Shown one piece after another: positions 35,137 through 47,499 of a stretch of DNA of 64,000 bases. This stretch comes from Cordia subcordata. Taxonomy: Eukaryota > Streptophyta > Magnoliopsida > Boraginales > Cordiaceae. A program made the position numbers and the translations under genes. The notes beneath the pieces were generated by a model. That model worked only from the letters and a program-made list of their open reading frames with translations. It ran no database searches and was not told the origin of the DNA. Where the stretch lies: positions 1,550,001 to 1,614,000 of the forward strand of contig JAPTOF010000024.1 of NCBI GenBank assembly GCA_028554755.1, written 5' to 3'. The number at the start of each line of letters is the position of its first letter. Position 1 is the stretch's first letter.

Positions 35137-36998
35137 TTTTGCTATACTCAAAGCTTTAAAAGAGTCAGCTCGTAAGTACATGGGTCATGGTAATAGAGTG
35201 TGCGATGTAAGGTAGTGTCCGCGGGGAGGCTAAAATGTGGAATGACTCTAAGTAGTGTGTTTCAACGAGTTACTCTAAGAAAAGACCTAAACTATTAATC
35301 TTTTTGGTATTTTTGAATTGAACAGAGCTCAAGGGGAAACCTAAACTAAACATGCTCAACTAAAGGAAATGGAATGAAAAAAGATGAATAGAAGCTAACT
35401 AAGGGAAAGACCTATGGAATGGGGATTAGGGGTATTTTTGCTCGATTATGGGTAATCTACAACCTTCTTGTTATGGGATTACTTGATGGGGGAATTTAAG
35501 GGTTGCTCTTGTCTAGGATCCTAATTAGTTACCTTATTATCTACTAGGCCTCGATACGTGTCTATCCTTAGGTGTTGACTACCTAGAGCATGGCATGGTT
35601 CTTAGGACCTATGATTTTTGGGCTAGCCCAATTAGTCTTCTAGGTGACTTAGATTGATCCTACCTTAGTGCCTAAACTGTTGATTGGATTTAAAGCCGAG
35701 ACCTAGTCCATCTAAGGTTGATTAACCCTAACTGAAAACCAATTGGTTGGGTTTAAAGCCAAAGGAGACTCAACTAGGCCTAATCTTTAATTAAGCACCA
35801 TCAATCATTCATCACATTAGCTGTTCAAGCATTCAAGCACAAGTTTATACATGTTCCAAGGCAAGGCATTCACGAATACATAGACATACTCAACTACAAA
35901 ACACATAGATGTGTTTAGATTACACCTTATTAAGCAATAATAGCCAACATGTATATTATTTAAGCTAAACTCGCTACTAGGGCAAGTAAACACATACATG
36001 GACATGTATCAATGCATTACCCATTTTATGGAATCATCATATAAACACATAGACATATTTACATAATGATTTAAAAGTGATTAACAGCAAATAAGCCTTA
36101 AAAGATATATGCTAACTCATTTAGACACATTAACGAACACATAGACATGCAAGAAAATAGCCATTGAAACCCTAAAAACAAAGCATATATATTATCCATA
36201 AATAATCCCAAAACAATAGAGTAGAAGATTAACTCATAATACAAGCTTCAATTACCCTCTAAAGATTTACTCAAACATACAATAAATTAGGATAGAAGGG
36301 AGATAAAGAGTCTTCTCTCTCATTCTTAGCAATCTCTTTACAAATCCTTGAGTAAATCACCAAATCCAAGTGTATGATCCACCAAAGTTGCTTGATTCTA
36401 GGTGTAAATGTATGTGTGGATGAGTGTGTGAGAGTAATGGAGGGTTAGGGTTTAGTGTGTGAGAGAGTGTGTGAAGAGGTCTTCGATTGTCCTCCAAAAA
36501 TGCAAAAAATTGCATTTTATATCAGCTTCAACGCGCAGTCGGTTGATTGACTATATCTCTTCACTCGACCTGTAGAACAAGAAGGCTCTTTAAAGTGACC
36601 AGTCAATCAAATCATGGAGGTGGGTTGTTCGGCAAATTCCTTTGCTCTCTGGGGTTGTTGGTCAACTTAGCCAGTCGACCAGCAGTTCTTCTAGGTCAAT
36701 TGGTTTGCCCAATTGCCTTTAATCTTCACCCTCTTTGCTTTCGGTCTTTATCCCATGACCCATTCATCTTTGTTCTTTCTCGTTCATCCTCATTCAAGCT
36801 TTGTATCCATCCTATAACTCATTTAAGGCACAAAATGAGGCATTTCGTGCAGCATTTAATCCATAAAACTTAACTATAGACACTTAGAACCGCACATGCA
36901 CAAATACACTACTACACTAATGCCAACAAGTAAGCATAAAACACCTCTAAAAACATATGAAAATGCAAGCTTAAACACATACAAACCAAGACACATGA
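35137..36998 (-). repeat. Element A 5' LTR
   Basis: It aligns along its length with 24145..25928. It begins TCATGTGTC (a decayed TGATG) at 36998 and ends GTATAGCAAAA at 35137. A minus-strand TATA (GATATAAAATG) is near 36515 and an AAACCCTAACCC telo-box near 36430. The palindrome module at about 36535..36700 is more eroded here. Confidence 0.87.
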
Positions 36999-37003
36999 AT
37001 CAC

Positions 37004-39570
37004 CAAGTCTAGCTTTGACTATCTTCAGTTCATCTTGCTATTGCCTTGTCAGTCTCAATGAAGAGCTACCCCAAGTCAAATGTCATTTTGTCTATGACAA
37101 CTCCTGGCGGCACCATATACACATGAAATTAAGAATATCCAGTGCCTATTGAGGGTCAGCTTGGTAGCTTCTTCTAGCGAGTATCAAATATGATTCTTGG
37201 CTAACTTTGGTTTTTTCTTAAGCTCTTACAGCTTGGGATACCTGTAACTGATCCTTCCTTGGCTTAAAGTGCGTTGGGTTGGTCTCTTTGTCTAACTCTC
37301 TTATGGTGGGTTCTTTCCCTTTGTCACCTTCTGTGCACCTTGGCATTTTTATCTTGCTTAGAGTTTAGGGGTAGAAACCTTTGAAAATTTGTCACCACCA
37401 TAACGACTCCAGTCTCCTGAGGGAAAGGGTTTTTATTGATCGCTATGGTTTTAAGAAACTTAAATTTCTGATTACTGATGGCCTTCTGAATTGCATTTCG
37501 TTGAACTACACAATTATTCATGGTATGCGACCACGAGCAATGCCATTTACAATAGCGTCTATCGCGGAATTCTTTAGGTGGGGAAATCTTATGCCCTGGC
37601 AAGAGTCTGAAATACTTGTCTTTCAACATTTTCTCAAAGATTGCCTCTGCCTTGGTTATGTCAAAAGAATATTGCCTACCAGACTCTGTTTAATCTTTTT
37701 ATGGTGGCTGATTATTCTTTACCCCACTGTGTGATTAAACTCCTAGCTTCATCAAGGCTTGGCATACATATCCACTCCCTCTGGCAATCTTGGTGAGTGA
37801 AACTTTATCTTCACCTACTACCTGATGGTTGCAGACTTACACTTGCTTGCAAGTAGATTCCATCATATATATGGCAACAGTGTTTGGTCTGAATTTTTCT
37901 CTTTCTTTGTGAAGTAACTACTCGTATTTCACTGTGTGGGTCGCCAACTAAAATAATTCTATAAATAATTGTTTCTCGAATTTCTTTCTGAGTTCAAAAT
38001 TCAAACCTTCTAATGCGAGCTTTACATACTTTAGTTCTTCGAGCCTTGTGTGACACCTGTTACACCTTGTTTGAACTATGCGATAAACTGTTTTTCTGAT
38101 TGTCTAGGTGCTTGCATCATCTTAGCCAAATTTACAACTATAGCATCCTGCTTGGTTCTGTAAAATTTTTCTTCGAACATTCTTTCCATATCAGCCCAAG
38201 TTTGAACCAAATCTAGACGCAACTTGGCATACAACTAAAAAGCTGACCCTGTCAGAAAACTCCCAAGCAGGCATAATTTGAGATAATCATTGCCTGCGAC
38301 TTCTCTACATTGGGTTGTAAATCTCGCGATATGCTCTAAAGTTGACTAATCATCCTCTCTAGAGAACAACGTAAATTTAGGAGTTTTAAAACCTCTTAGG
38401 AACTCCATGATACTATCAACCTAATCTGGGTATGGCTTATAATAGAATGGTCGTAAGTTGACCTGTGTCCAAGGCCCAAAATGTTCCTACAACATTTTAG
38501 CCACCATATCATCTACGGCTCTTGGGTTGACATAAGGAGTTGGTTGCTATATAATTGGCCACCCACTTGAGGCCATGGCTCATTCAATGGTGTTTGTTGT
38601 CTCCTAGGCATTCAAACTGTAGGTGGTACATGTTATAGTAGCGGTGTTACATGATTCATTCTATATGGATTTGCTCATATAGTTCTATATAGATTTTACA
38701 CTCTCGAGTGTAGCCAAGCTAGCGGTATCTCTGCTAGTGGTGGGCTGGCATAGGCTCTGGCCGAACTTGAGGTTGTTATACATTTGGAGGTGTAACTGGC
38801 AGCTCGAGCCTGGTAGGAGCCTTGTTAACTCTAGTAGCGGGGTACCCTGATGGTATACCAGGATTATGCTTTGTACGAAATCTATCAAAGGCAGTAGCCT
38901 GCAGTAACACGCGTACCTACCCAAAGCTCATAGGACTCGTTGCTTCTGGTGGATTATCCTCAGGCCATTGCTGAACCGGCTTTGATTGGTTGGCTATGGC
39001 TAGAGGGTTTAGTTGCTGACTTCTACCAGCTCTATCAATAGCTCGGGTTTAACCAAATATCCTTTACTCAATGTCTTGCCTTAACTGGGTCATCAATGGG
39101 CACATCACATCTATGACTTGCTGGCCAATAGCATGGCTAATGTCATGAAAGTAAGTCTCATTGTTAAGCTGTATGGCCTTGCTAAGGTTCTCTATTTTGC
39201 ATAGCTATCTATCTAGCCTAGGCAATGGCCTCATGAGTTTCGTAATTATTCTGTTGGGAATGACAGTTGTTTTGGCCAATTGCTTTAGTGCTAAAGCCTA
39301 ATTTTCTACCATGATCTTAATTCCTATGGTGGTTTGCTCTAACATGTCAATCAGAGGGGCTAAAGCATTCATGATTATCTCATTAGACTCCATCAACATC
39401 CTTACAGATGTGTTATCTCTGACCTCAGCTATGGCACTAGCTACAACATCTTGCATAGAATTCAAAAGACCTTCCTGCAATCGTGCCAAGACTTGGTCAA
39501 TTGGCTCTGACCTAGGTGCATCTTCGTCAAGTGACTGTGCTTTTCGACGTCGATTTTATGAGAATGGGTA
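37004..39570 (-). pseudogene. gag of gypsy element B
   Basis: Minus strand, N to C. The N-terminal part reads RRRKAQSLDEDAPRSEP and LARLQEGLLNSMQDVVASAI (about 39550..39420). The capsid core reads STLEHIARFTTQCREVAGND then YLKLCLLGSFLTGSAF and VQTWADMERMFEEKFYRTKQ (about 38345..38160), the standard plant Ty3 gag signature. The zinc-finger-like CKWHCSWSHTMNNC (about 37545..37505) is followed by QRNAIQKAI and NKNPFP. Downstream it runs into the linker interrupted by element A at 36998. Many stops and frameshifts are present. It would form the RNA-binding particle protein if intact. Confidence 0.82.
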
Positions 39571-40044
39571 ATAGCAACATGTTTTGTGTCTGAAGGATTG
39601 GCCACGTTACATCTTTATTTGATGTAGAAGGGATACCTACTATATCGATCCCTCCTTCAGTGTCTGTGGGTAATCATTTTCTTTGAGTATTTCAACCCAT
39701 ATCAAAATCGGGTCCTACCAAATGTGTCAAAAGCTGTTTGTTTGGAAAAAACCTTTACCAAGCCATACACCCGAGGCCACAACCTCAGCTAGATGAGTCT
39801 AGAGCACGAAGGGCGAATCTTGTAGCGACGTCTTTTCGGCCTGGGAGTCTCTATAGACAATTTTATGATTGTAGGCTCTTTATCCTTTGCCCCAAACTCC
39901 ATTTAGGGACTTTATAAAGAACAAGATATGGGTTGCTCAATTATAATAAAATAAACTAGAATAAAACTATAACGATTGAATCATCATGAAACCAAGTCAC
40001 GAACTCTTATTACAATCGAAATAACAAATTGAGAATAAGATAGA
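39571..40044 (-). mobile_element. gypsy element B leader, primer-site region and 3' part of its 5' LTR
   Basis: On the minus strand a candidate primer site TGGTAGGACCCGATTTTGA lies at about 39701..39719, preceded by GACACAT, which would place the LTR end near 39725. I cannot assign the tRNA. Bases from about 39725 to 40044 are LTR, which continues at 42769 after the nested insertion. Confidence 0.5.
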
Positions 40045-42768
40045 TAGTGTGTTGGTTTTATATGTATATTTGCATTGTATTTCTATACTTATTTTGAGGT
40101 GTTTTGTGCTTATTAGAGAGCCTTAGTGTGGTATTTATTTCATATTTATGCACAATAGGATATAAATATTCATAGTTGAGTTTATAGGAAAATTGCTACA
40201 CTAAGTGCCTGTTCTTGTGCTTTTAGGGGAGATTTGGAGTGATGATTGGAACTTAATTGATGATGCTTAGGATGTGGAGGTGATTTAAAGATAAAGAAAT
40301 GAAGAAAAGGAACTTTGAAAGTTCCTGAATGAAGTACGAAGCAAATAGAGAAGACCAGCCGCAGAACGGCGAAAATCGGGGCCAAAATAGAGGAGGTCAG
40401 TTGACCTTCCTTGAGTAAGATAGGTTCCCCTGCTGAAGCCTGTTGACTGACTAGTTCCCCGGTAGGTCTCTTGGCCTAGTCAGTAACTATCCCATTTTAG
40501 TTGGCTGTCCTCCTCTTGAAGTCAATTGACCGGCTAGGCCCCCTGCTATATGCGAGAAAGGCCTATAAAAGTGCACTTTTCAGCAAAAATGAAGAAGATG
40601 AACACCCAATCTTCATACACCCACTTCATACCCACTAAACCCTAACCTAATTCCATCACTCACTCACCTCACACATTCAATCCCATATCAATTCCATCCA
40701 TAAAAAAGCTTGGATTTAAGGGTTAAACAAGGATTTGAAGGGTTTTAGAGCAAGGTTTGTAAAGAGCAAGCAAGGATAATGAGGAAGCGTTTTATTCTTC
40801 TCTTTAATCTTGTTTATACTACGTTAGATTAGCTCCAAATTAGGGATAAATATTATTTTTGTAATGGATTAAGGATCCAAATACTTGTTTTGGGAGATCG
40901 ATTGTTATATATACATGCTTTGTTCTTATATCTCTATGGCTTGAAATTAAACATCTCAATGTGTTTGATGAAATGCCTTTATGAGTTTGCATGTGTAATT
41001 TGTGCTTACATGCTAATAGTAATGGCCTTACCTTAGCCTTAATCCATGCTAATGGCATGAGCCCTGCTTGTAACTACATTTGTGTTGATTAATTGTGCTC
41101 TTAATGCCTTTAATATAGTAGGTAATCACTACTAGCACGAAACATGGCTAAAATGGTACCACTATCACTTGCTTGACCTAGAGGACTTAATCTCTAGTTT
41201 GAAACCTAACTAAAAGGTTAGACTTCCTATTAAGACATTAATCAACACCCAAGGGACATAGAACTAGACCTAAAAGCCATAGATAACTAGGATAAACCTA
41301 TTCTTCTAATTGGGCTCGATTAGGGATAAGGTTGCATCGATAGTTAGAATTAGTAAGACTAGTAAACTAAGTCCGCAATTAGAGTAAACAAACCATCAAT
41401 AGCCTCAAAATGAGGATAGGAACCTAAATCCATTCTAAAAGAGCAATCATGCCAAATTTCCCCAAAACCTTGTAGATTCCCTCTTCCACAGCTTATGTAT
41501 ACCTTTATTCAATTTAGTTAGGTTACTTTCCCTTTAGTATAGGTTTAAATTTAAGCTTCCCTCAATCTAAAAATCCTAAAAAGAGCTAGTAGGACCACAC
41601 GTAGCTAGTGTAGGATGTACTTTTAGTTAGAGCCACACACATAGATAGCCTTTCCATGGACACGACCCAGCACTCGCACACACTGTATTACCACAACCCG
41701 TGCACTTGTGGGTAACACTCTGAAGGTTTATAGTCAAGTTCTTGGCATTGTTGTTGGGGAAGCACGGTTCTTGGTTTCTTTGTTTTTGTGTGTTTTCCAT
41801 TAGTTATGTGTTGTGTATACTTTCCTTGCTTGTTTATCATGTACATATCTACTTTCATTATTTGTTGCTTTTACGTGTTTTGATTTTTCTACTTTAGTTT
41901 ACTTCTTGCATTTGTGCTTTGTTTTGTGTTTTACTTAGGTCTTAGGTATTTGTGATAGGTAATTGATTTGTTAAATTGAAGTTTTGGGGGTTGAAGTGTG
42001 GAAAGGAAATTAGGTTATTTTGCATTCTTGTATAGATGGATAATCCTAATCCCGATCCTTCTAGAGCCAAGACCTTAAGGCAATATCTTAGGCCCGATAC
42101 TTATAAACCCCATATGCCTATTCAACTATTGACCTTAGGAGATACGACCTTTAAGATTAGGCCCGAGACTTTACAAATGCTTCCATTATTCTATGACGGT
42201 AATAATGAGAATTCCCTTGCTTATAGAGGTAGTTTGATATATAACTAAAAGGTTAGACTCCCTATTCGGATATTAATCAACACCCAAGGGACATAAAACT
42301 AGACCCAAAAGCCATAGCTACTTAGGACAAACCTATCCTTCTAATTAGGCGTGATTAGGGATAGGGTTGCATCGATAGTTAGAAGTAGTAAGGCTAGTCA
42401 ACTAATTCCACAATTAGAGTAAATAAACCATCAATAGCCTCAAAACAATAATAGGAACCAAAATCTATTCTAAAGGAGCAATCATGCCAAATTTCCCCAA
42501 AACCTTGTAGATTCTCTCTTCCGTAACTTGTTTATACCTCCATTCTCTTTAGTTAAGTTACTTCCCCTTTAGTTTAGGTTTAAATTCAAGCTCCACTCAA
42601 TCCAAAAACTTGCAAAAAGTAGGTAGGACCATACATAGCTAGTGTATCACGCACTTTCACTTAGAGCCACATACATATATAGCCTCCCAGTGGACATGAC
42701 CACACATTTGCATACACTATACTACCATGACCTTTGCGCTTGTAGGTAACACTCTGAAAGTTATATGA
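40045..42768 (+). mobile_element. Deleted Athila-family element (LTR, partial gag, LTR 3' end)
   Basis: A plus-strand LTR (40045..41736) with CTATAAAAG at about 40566 and AAACCCTAACC at about 40637 ends near TATAGTCA. It is followed by a decayed tRNA-Asp primer site TTGGCATTGTTGTTGGGGAA (41741..41760) and a short gag. From 42243 the sequence returns to the last ~525 bp of an LTR, nearly collinear with 41215..41736. A deletion from inside gag to inside the 3' LTR explains this. It is nested in the 5' LTR of gypsy element B, and no clear target duplication remains. Confidence 0.8.
42036..42248 (+). pseudogene. N-terminal gag fragment
   Basis: The ATG at 42036, 276 bp after the primer site, opens 70 codons: MDNPNPDPSRAKTLRQYLRP, then DTTFKIRPETLQMLPLFYDG. 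This is the N-terminus of Athila/Tat-type gag. It ends at the deletion joint with the LTR fragment (42243), so only the first ~69 residues survive. No capsid core or zinc knuckle is left. Confidence 0.75.
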
Positions 42769-43454
42769 TTAATGGATCCTTAACCAAATGGATAGAATAT
42801 GAAGGAAAGGTTTACCAGATTGCACCACAAAACTAATTGTACTGAATTGGTCCTGCCATAAACTTACTTATAGCAAAGCCATAAATTGAATTACAACAAA
42901 AAAGGAAAAATCTAGGTTGTAAAGTGAATTATAGTGGTGTTTGGGGTGGAGTTAAACTAACATTATGCTAACTACATCTAAGCTATGAGCTAGGCTAAGG
43001 ATAGGACTAAGCTATGGAGCTATGAAGCTAAGAAGCTAAGAGATAGATATATGATCAAAGCATGGTAGTTGTGAAACCTCTTTGTTCTTGGCCTCAATTA
43101 GCCTTTATAGTCACTGCTTTTGAGATCTCCACATTCACTTAGTGACTCTAGCATCTCTTGATTCATTGGAGCTAATTGAGTTCCTTGCTCTATTTTCGTT
43201 TCTTCAATTGACTTAGTCTTCCTTATTTGAATCAGGCATGTCTTGTCATGCATCGATTTGTTATTGCTAGCCAAAGATCGACCTTAAAACCATTATTAGC
43301 CATGGTATCAGCCTTAGGCTTCTTCCGTTCTGTACCCTCTTTTTCAACCTCTAGGCCAATTGTTTACAGGCCTTAGACGTAGAATAACTCCTCTTGCCTT
43401 GAATCCTTCTCTTCGGCTATTGGGCCAATTGACTGCAAATTTTGGGTGTAAACA
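42769..43454 (-). repeat. 5' part of the 5' LTR of gypsy element B
   Basis: On minus it begins TGTTTACACCC at 43454. The sharp change from MULE copy 2 text at 43455 marks the LTR edge. A TATA-like CTATAAAGG occurs on minus near 43105. No ORF. The five bases outside (ACTAT) cannot be matched because the other end is lost. Confidence 0.65.
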
Positions 43455-43698
43455 ACTATGTTTTTTCTTCTTTTGGTAATGATTATTCATACATTATGCT
43501 ATGTTTCTTTAGTAGTTTACTGGTGTTCATTTATCTCTTATGCTATATTTGTTCAGCACCTTGTAATGCTCGTTCATACTATCATTGTTTAGTTTTATGG
43601 TGTTTGTTCATAAGTTATGCTATGTTTGTTCTCTACTTTAGTTGTTTTTTTCCATTTCTTATGTTATGTTTGTTGACTAGTTCAATGGTGTTTGTTTA

Positions 43699-45770
43699 TT
43701 GCAGTTGCATATTTTTGGACTTGTGAATGCTTCAGGAAAAGTTATTACTGGATTGGCTGGGGTAGGAGTTGTTAAGGAAGAGTTGCAAAGTAAGTATCCT
43801 AATAGTAGGAGGATAAAGTCTTTGCAAGACTCGATTTCTATGTTGTCGCAATCAAAAGCTGGTGTTTATTTCTCGCAACCACAATGTGCACCGTCCTGAC
43901 CATTTGATGCTTGTGAGGTTGATGATGATAAACTTTTTAGTGATCCAAAAGTGTTGAGAGTAATTGATCAAATTACTAAGTCATGTTAAGAACCTTAAAG
44001 TAGAGGTTTTTGAGATTCTCCTTCTTTTAGTTTAGGAATTTCGCAAGATAGTCCTTCAAGACATAATGTGGGAGAGCATGAGAAGATTGCTATGCTTGAT
44101 ATTGTTTTTCATATTACAAAGAAGTATAGTGAGAAGAAGGATGTTGATTTTGTTGATCCAATTTCTCCAATTCGTATAAGGGATGGAATGCCGAGTTATC
44201 TGCAAAAAAAGACCATAATTTGGAAAGGAGGTCAAAGAGGGTTGTGCAGATTCCTAGGAATTTGAGGTCTCCTCTTTGGTCAAAGTATAATAAAGGTCTT
44301 GCGAAGTTCAATAGCCATAATATGTTGGTACTTGATTATGCACTGTATAGTCTTGTCCATAAAAGGAATAACTCTGAAAGAGTGAGAAATTTGTTACATT
44401 TTCAATTTTCCTTTATTTTTTTTGGATTCAACTCTTTTGTGAACTTGAATTGTATTGATTTTGCAGGCAAGAATTGTTCGCTCTTGGATCTAATAGGAGT
44501 TATGTTTTAACGAGAAGAGACGTTGTGTCATTGAATCCTGAATAATTCGTGACACAAAATATTATAGGTTCATGGTGTCATTTGCTTAATACGAAGGAAA
44601 GGACAGCAAATCCGTTGAATCCAAAACTCTTTTTCATATCTCGTGATATATTTGTGAGTGTTGATATTCATGTTATTTGTTAAGAAGTTTTTTTTTTCTC
44701 ATTTGTTGATGAGGTTATTGACAATGAATTCTTTTTGTTTTTTGTAGTTTTCACTTCTAAAAAATCTTGTTTTGAGTTAGAATAATGATGTTTATTATTA
44801 TAAGTTTGTGGAGGTAGTTGATTTTGAGTTGAATTTGTGCAAATGGATCAAAATAAAAAAAATTGATTTGGTAAGTGATTATCTTTTGTTCAATGAAATA
44901 ATTACTTTTTGTTTACTATCTTAAAATTGTTTGTTTAGCTATTAACATCTGAATATTTTTCTATTGCATATATTCATTCAATTATGTTATTTTTGAACAT
45001 TATGTTGCGTTGTGCTTTGATTTGAGAGATAAGAAGCTTGAAGTTTTAGACAATATGGCATCACATGACGCTGATTATTGTGGAGTATTTATTGAGATTG
45101 TTGTAAGAGAATAGTTTGTTCATAATTGTATTGGTGTAATTGTAATGTTGTTTGTTCATAATGTTTTGCTATTTGTTCACAATGTTGTTTATGTTGAAAT
45201 GAATTGTAGAAGATTGCATTGTCAAGGTATTTGATGGGATCGAAGCATCCTAAAAGTGAAGGGTTTATAGATTATGCTCCAGTTCTACTAGAAATTCCTC
45301 AGTGGAACTCAGATAATATAGTCAATTGTAGTGTTTGTGCAATAAAGCACTTGGCAAAGTATAAGGGTGAAGTGAAACACTGGAATCTTTTTAGAGAGGT
45401 AAAGCTATTTGAGTTTGTAGTTTTTGGGATATTAAGATCTTTATTTACAAGTTGTTATCCTTTTTTAGACTACGGAGGACTTTAGAGGAAGAATGGCTTT
45501 GGAATTTTTTATGCACGATGAGAATGTTGTACGTGGAATGGTGGAATAACTTGCTGTGAGACATTCTTCTTTGCTTGATGATTTTCATGTAGCAGAAGAA
45601 ACAGAGAAAAACGTAAAAGAGTTGAAGAAGAGGAAAGGCAGAAAAAGGCTAAAAAAACAAAGACAAGCATTACATGGGGAGCACTGTTAGTTCAAGGACA
45701 AGATCAAGGGTGAAGAAGAGGTAGAAAGTGTTTAGGGAGAGCTAGAAAGAATTGAAAAAGATTTTGATAT
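43699..45770 (+). pseudogene. KAONASHI-type Ulp1/C48 protease-like gene (MULE copy 2), 5' truncated
   Basis: The exon from 43703 reads VVKEELQSKYPNSRRIKSLQ, then SFSLGISQDSPSRHNVGEHE and a segment RSPLWSKYNKGLAKFNSHNM after a frameshift near 44215. Further exons read FALGSNRSYVLTRRDVVSLN and SWCHLLN (44475..44590). Next are EHYVALCFDLRDKKLEVLDNM (about 44990..45060), with the His and Asp of the C48 triad, and IPQWNSDNIVNCSVCAIKHL (about 45290..45350) at the catalytic Gln/Cys site. The usual DCG is NCS here; copy 1 keeps DCG. A charged tail follows (45485..45770). Introns are rich in TTTGTTC words. The function of Ulp1-like proteins in MULEs is unknown, and this copy is inactive. Confidence 0.75.
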
Positions 45771-47499
45771 GATGGGATTTGCTAATAATTGATGGGTTGA
45801 GTTTTGACTTGATATTGATATATTTAGGGGGGAATGGTTGTGAATGTAAATGGTTATGATACTAGTTTAGTACAGATAGTTGTAAATATGTGTTTGTTTA
45901 GTGGATTAGTATTGTTTATTTAGTGGATTATAACTGTTTATGTAATTAATGTTCTTTTATGCATCAAAATGTGATTGCAAATATAGAGTGGTCGATATTC
46001 TATAATTGATGATTTTTGCTTCTAGGTTTTCATGTTCTTGAAGCATCTTGTGATAGAAAGCATTTGCTTTCTATTTGTGTATGTGTAACGAGAGCTATAG
46101 CTGCTTGTTCACTTACTGGCTTATTTCTATTTGATTAGATTTATTATTTGTTCATTGGCCTATTACTATTTGTTCATTGACCCATGACTATTTGTTCAGT
46201 ATTTTGGTGCATTCTATTTGCTCACTATTTTGGTTTGTTCTTCTGTTGTGTGATGCTTATTGTATTGAAATGAAGAGATATCTTATTAGAGTTAAGATAT
46301 ATTATCACATGAAGGATATGGTAATTAGAACAAACTTTAGTTTTTATCTTATAAGGTTTAAGTGATTTATACTTATGTTATTTTCTTACAATTATGAAAA
46401 TTAGACATCTTACTAGAGAGACATTTTCAAACTCAAACAAAACCATACTTTTGTATATAAGGAAAAACATCTTATAATAAGCAAGTAGTAAGCAGAGCAT
46501 AAGTCCAAATGAAGTTAAATTGTTGAAACAATGTGCAAAAGAAGACCATATAAGTTTTTTGAAACAGTTCATTAGACAAAAAGTTCTAACCCAGTGAACA
46601 AAGAGTACTGAGCCGTTGAACGAGCACCGTGGTAATAAGCTGTAAGAAAGATGAGCAGAGCATTCCTTCCTCTGGCCTTTAGACTTTATAAAAGTACGGG
46701 AGTGTGGTGAAATATATAGATGTCCAAGCTTGCAGCAGCTAGTTGATAGAGTTCTATATTTACTTCTTTATGTCACCTGGGTTCTACCAATGAAGCTATT
46801 TTTAGCCAACTTTAAGGCTCCTTTAGGTTGCTAAAAGAAAGTTAATACTATCTTATATGATCATAGAAACACTAAGTGGAATTCAGGAGGTATACCTCAC
46901 GGTTCAGTGGGCCTTTTCCAAAGAGACATAAGCCTTGAATAATGCTTGGTGACGAGACGGCTGTGATTCACACTCGCTACTAGTGAACTAGAAGGCTTAG
47001 AGTAGGCGTGGTGTGGCTTGGGAGCTGCCACTAGTTTTTGAAACAGTTCACTGGACAAGCAATTCTAAGCCAGTGAATAAAGAGTACTGAGCCATTGAAC
47101 AAGCGGTACTAAGCCACTGAACAAGCTTGTATATCAAACTTACTGAGCTTTGTATATAATATTAGAGAAGTTTAAAGACAAAAATAAGTTCCCTAAAGCA
47201 ACAGAAAACAAATTGTACATGACAACTTGAATTTTCTAAAATCATGCATCTCGAATTTGACTAACAGTTCATTGGACATAAAGTATTAACCTTTTTAACA
47301 AATAGTACTAAGCTATTGAACAACTTTTTATCTCAAATTTCACTAACTACTTATGTAAAATATAAGAGAACTTCAATTGAAACTTAAAGAGAAAAATGAG
47401 TTTCACAACTAGGGTTGGGACATTATTTAAAGAATCTACAACTTGTTTATTTTCAATGTTTATACAATTGGCTAAAATAATCATAAAAGGAAAGAAATT
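45771..47499. other. Non-coding centre of MULE copy 2
   Basis: AT-rich, with TTTGTTC words on plus until about 46240, then GAACAAA-type words from 46590. Blocks related to ACAGTTCATTAGACAA...GTACTGAGCC recur at about 46565, 47040 and 47265. A less AT-rich unique segment (about 46640..47030) sits between the first two. No gene was recognised. Confidence 0.55.

Larger units (their letters stand above)
24145..36998 (-). mobile_element. Element A: Athila-like LTR retrotransposon lacking visible RT/integrase
   Basis: ATCAC flanks it on both sides (24140..24144 and 36999..37003). On the minus strand: 5' LTR 36998..35137, tRNA-Asp-type primer site 35130..35112, leader, gag, aspartic protease, an unidentified ORF region, polypurine tract and 3' LTR 25928..24145. 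Two other LTRs of the family are nested inside (28606..30457 and 33296..34820). No RT, RNase H or integrase motif was found between protease and the 3' LTR, so it would need proteins from a relative. Gag and protease carry frame breaks. Confidence 0.85.
18562..43454 (-). mobile_element. Ty3/gypsy element B (truncated, split by nested insertions)
   Basis: On the minus strand the order is 5' LTR start TGTTTACACCC at 43454, a candidate primer site near 39700, then gag, protease, RT and RNase H ending at 18562. Integrase and the 3' LTR are absent, and sequence switches to MULE copy 1. Three nested insertions interrupt it (22063..24085, 24145..36998, 40045..42768). Removing them gives a collinear gag-pol order. 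The 5' LTR begins exactly where MULE copy 2 sequence starts (43455), so it probably integrated into that MULE. RT and gag texts resemble Tat-type plant elements, but the lineage is tentative. Confidence 0.8.

Noticed and set aside
18490..43454. One MULE split by gypsy element B
   Set aside because: The two MULE parts are in opposite orientation and both include the same coding blocks, so they are two copies.
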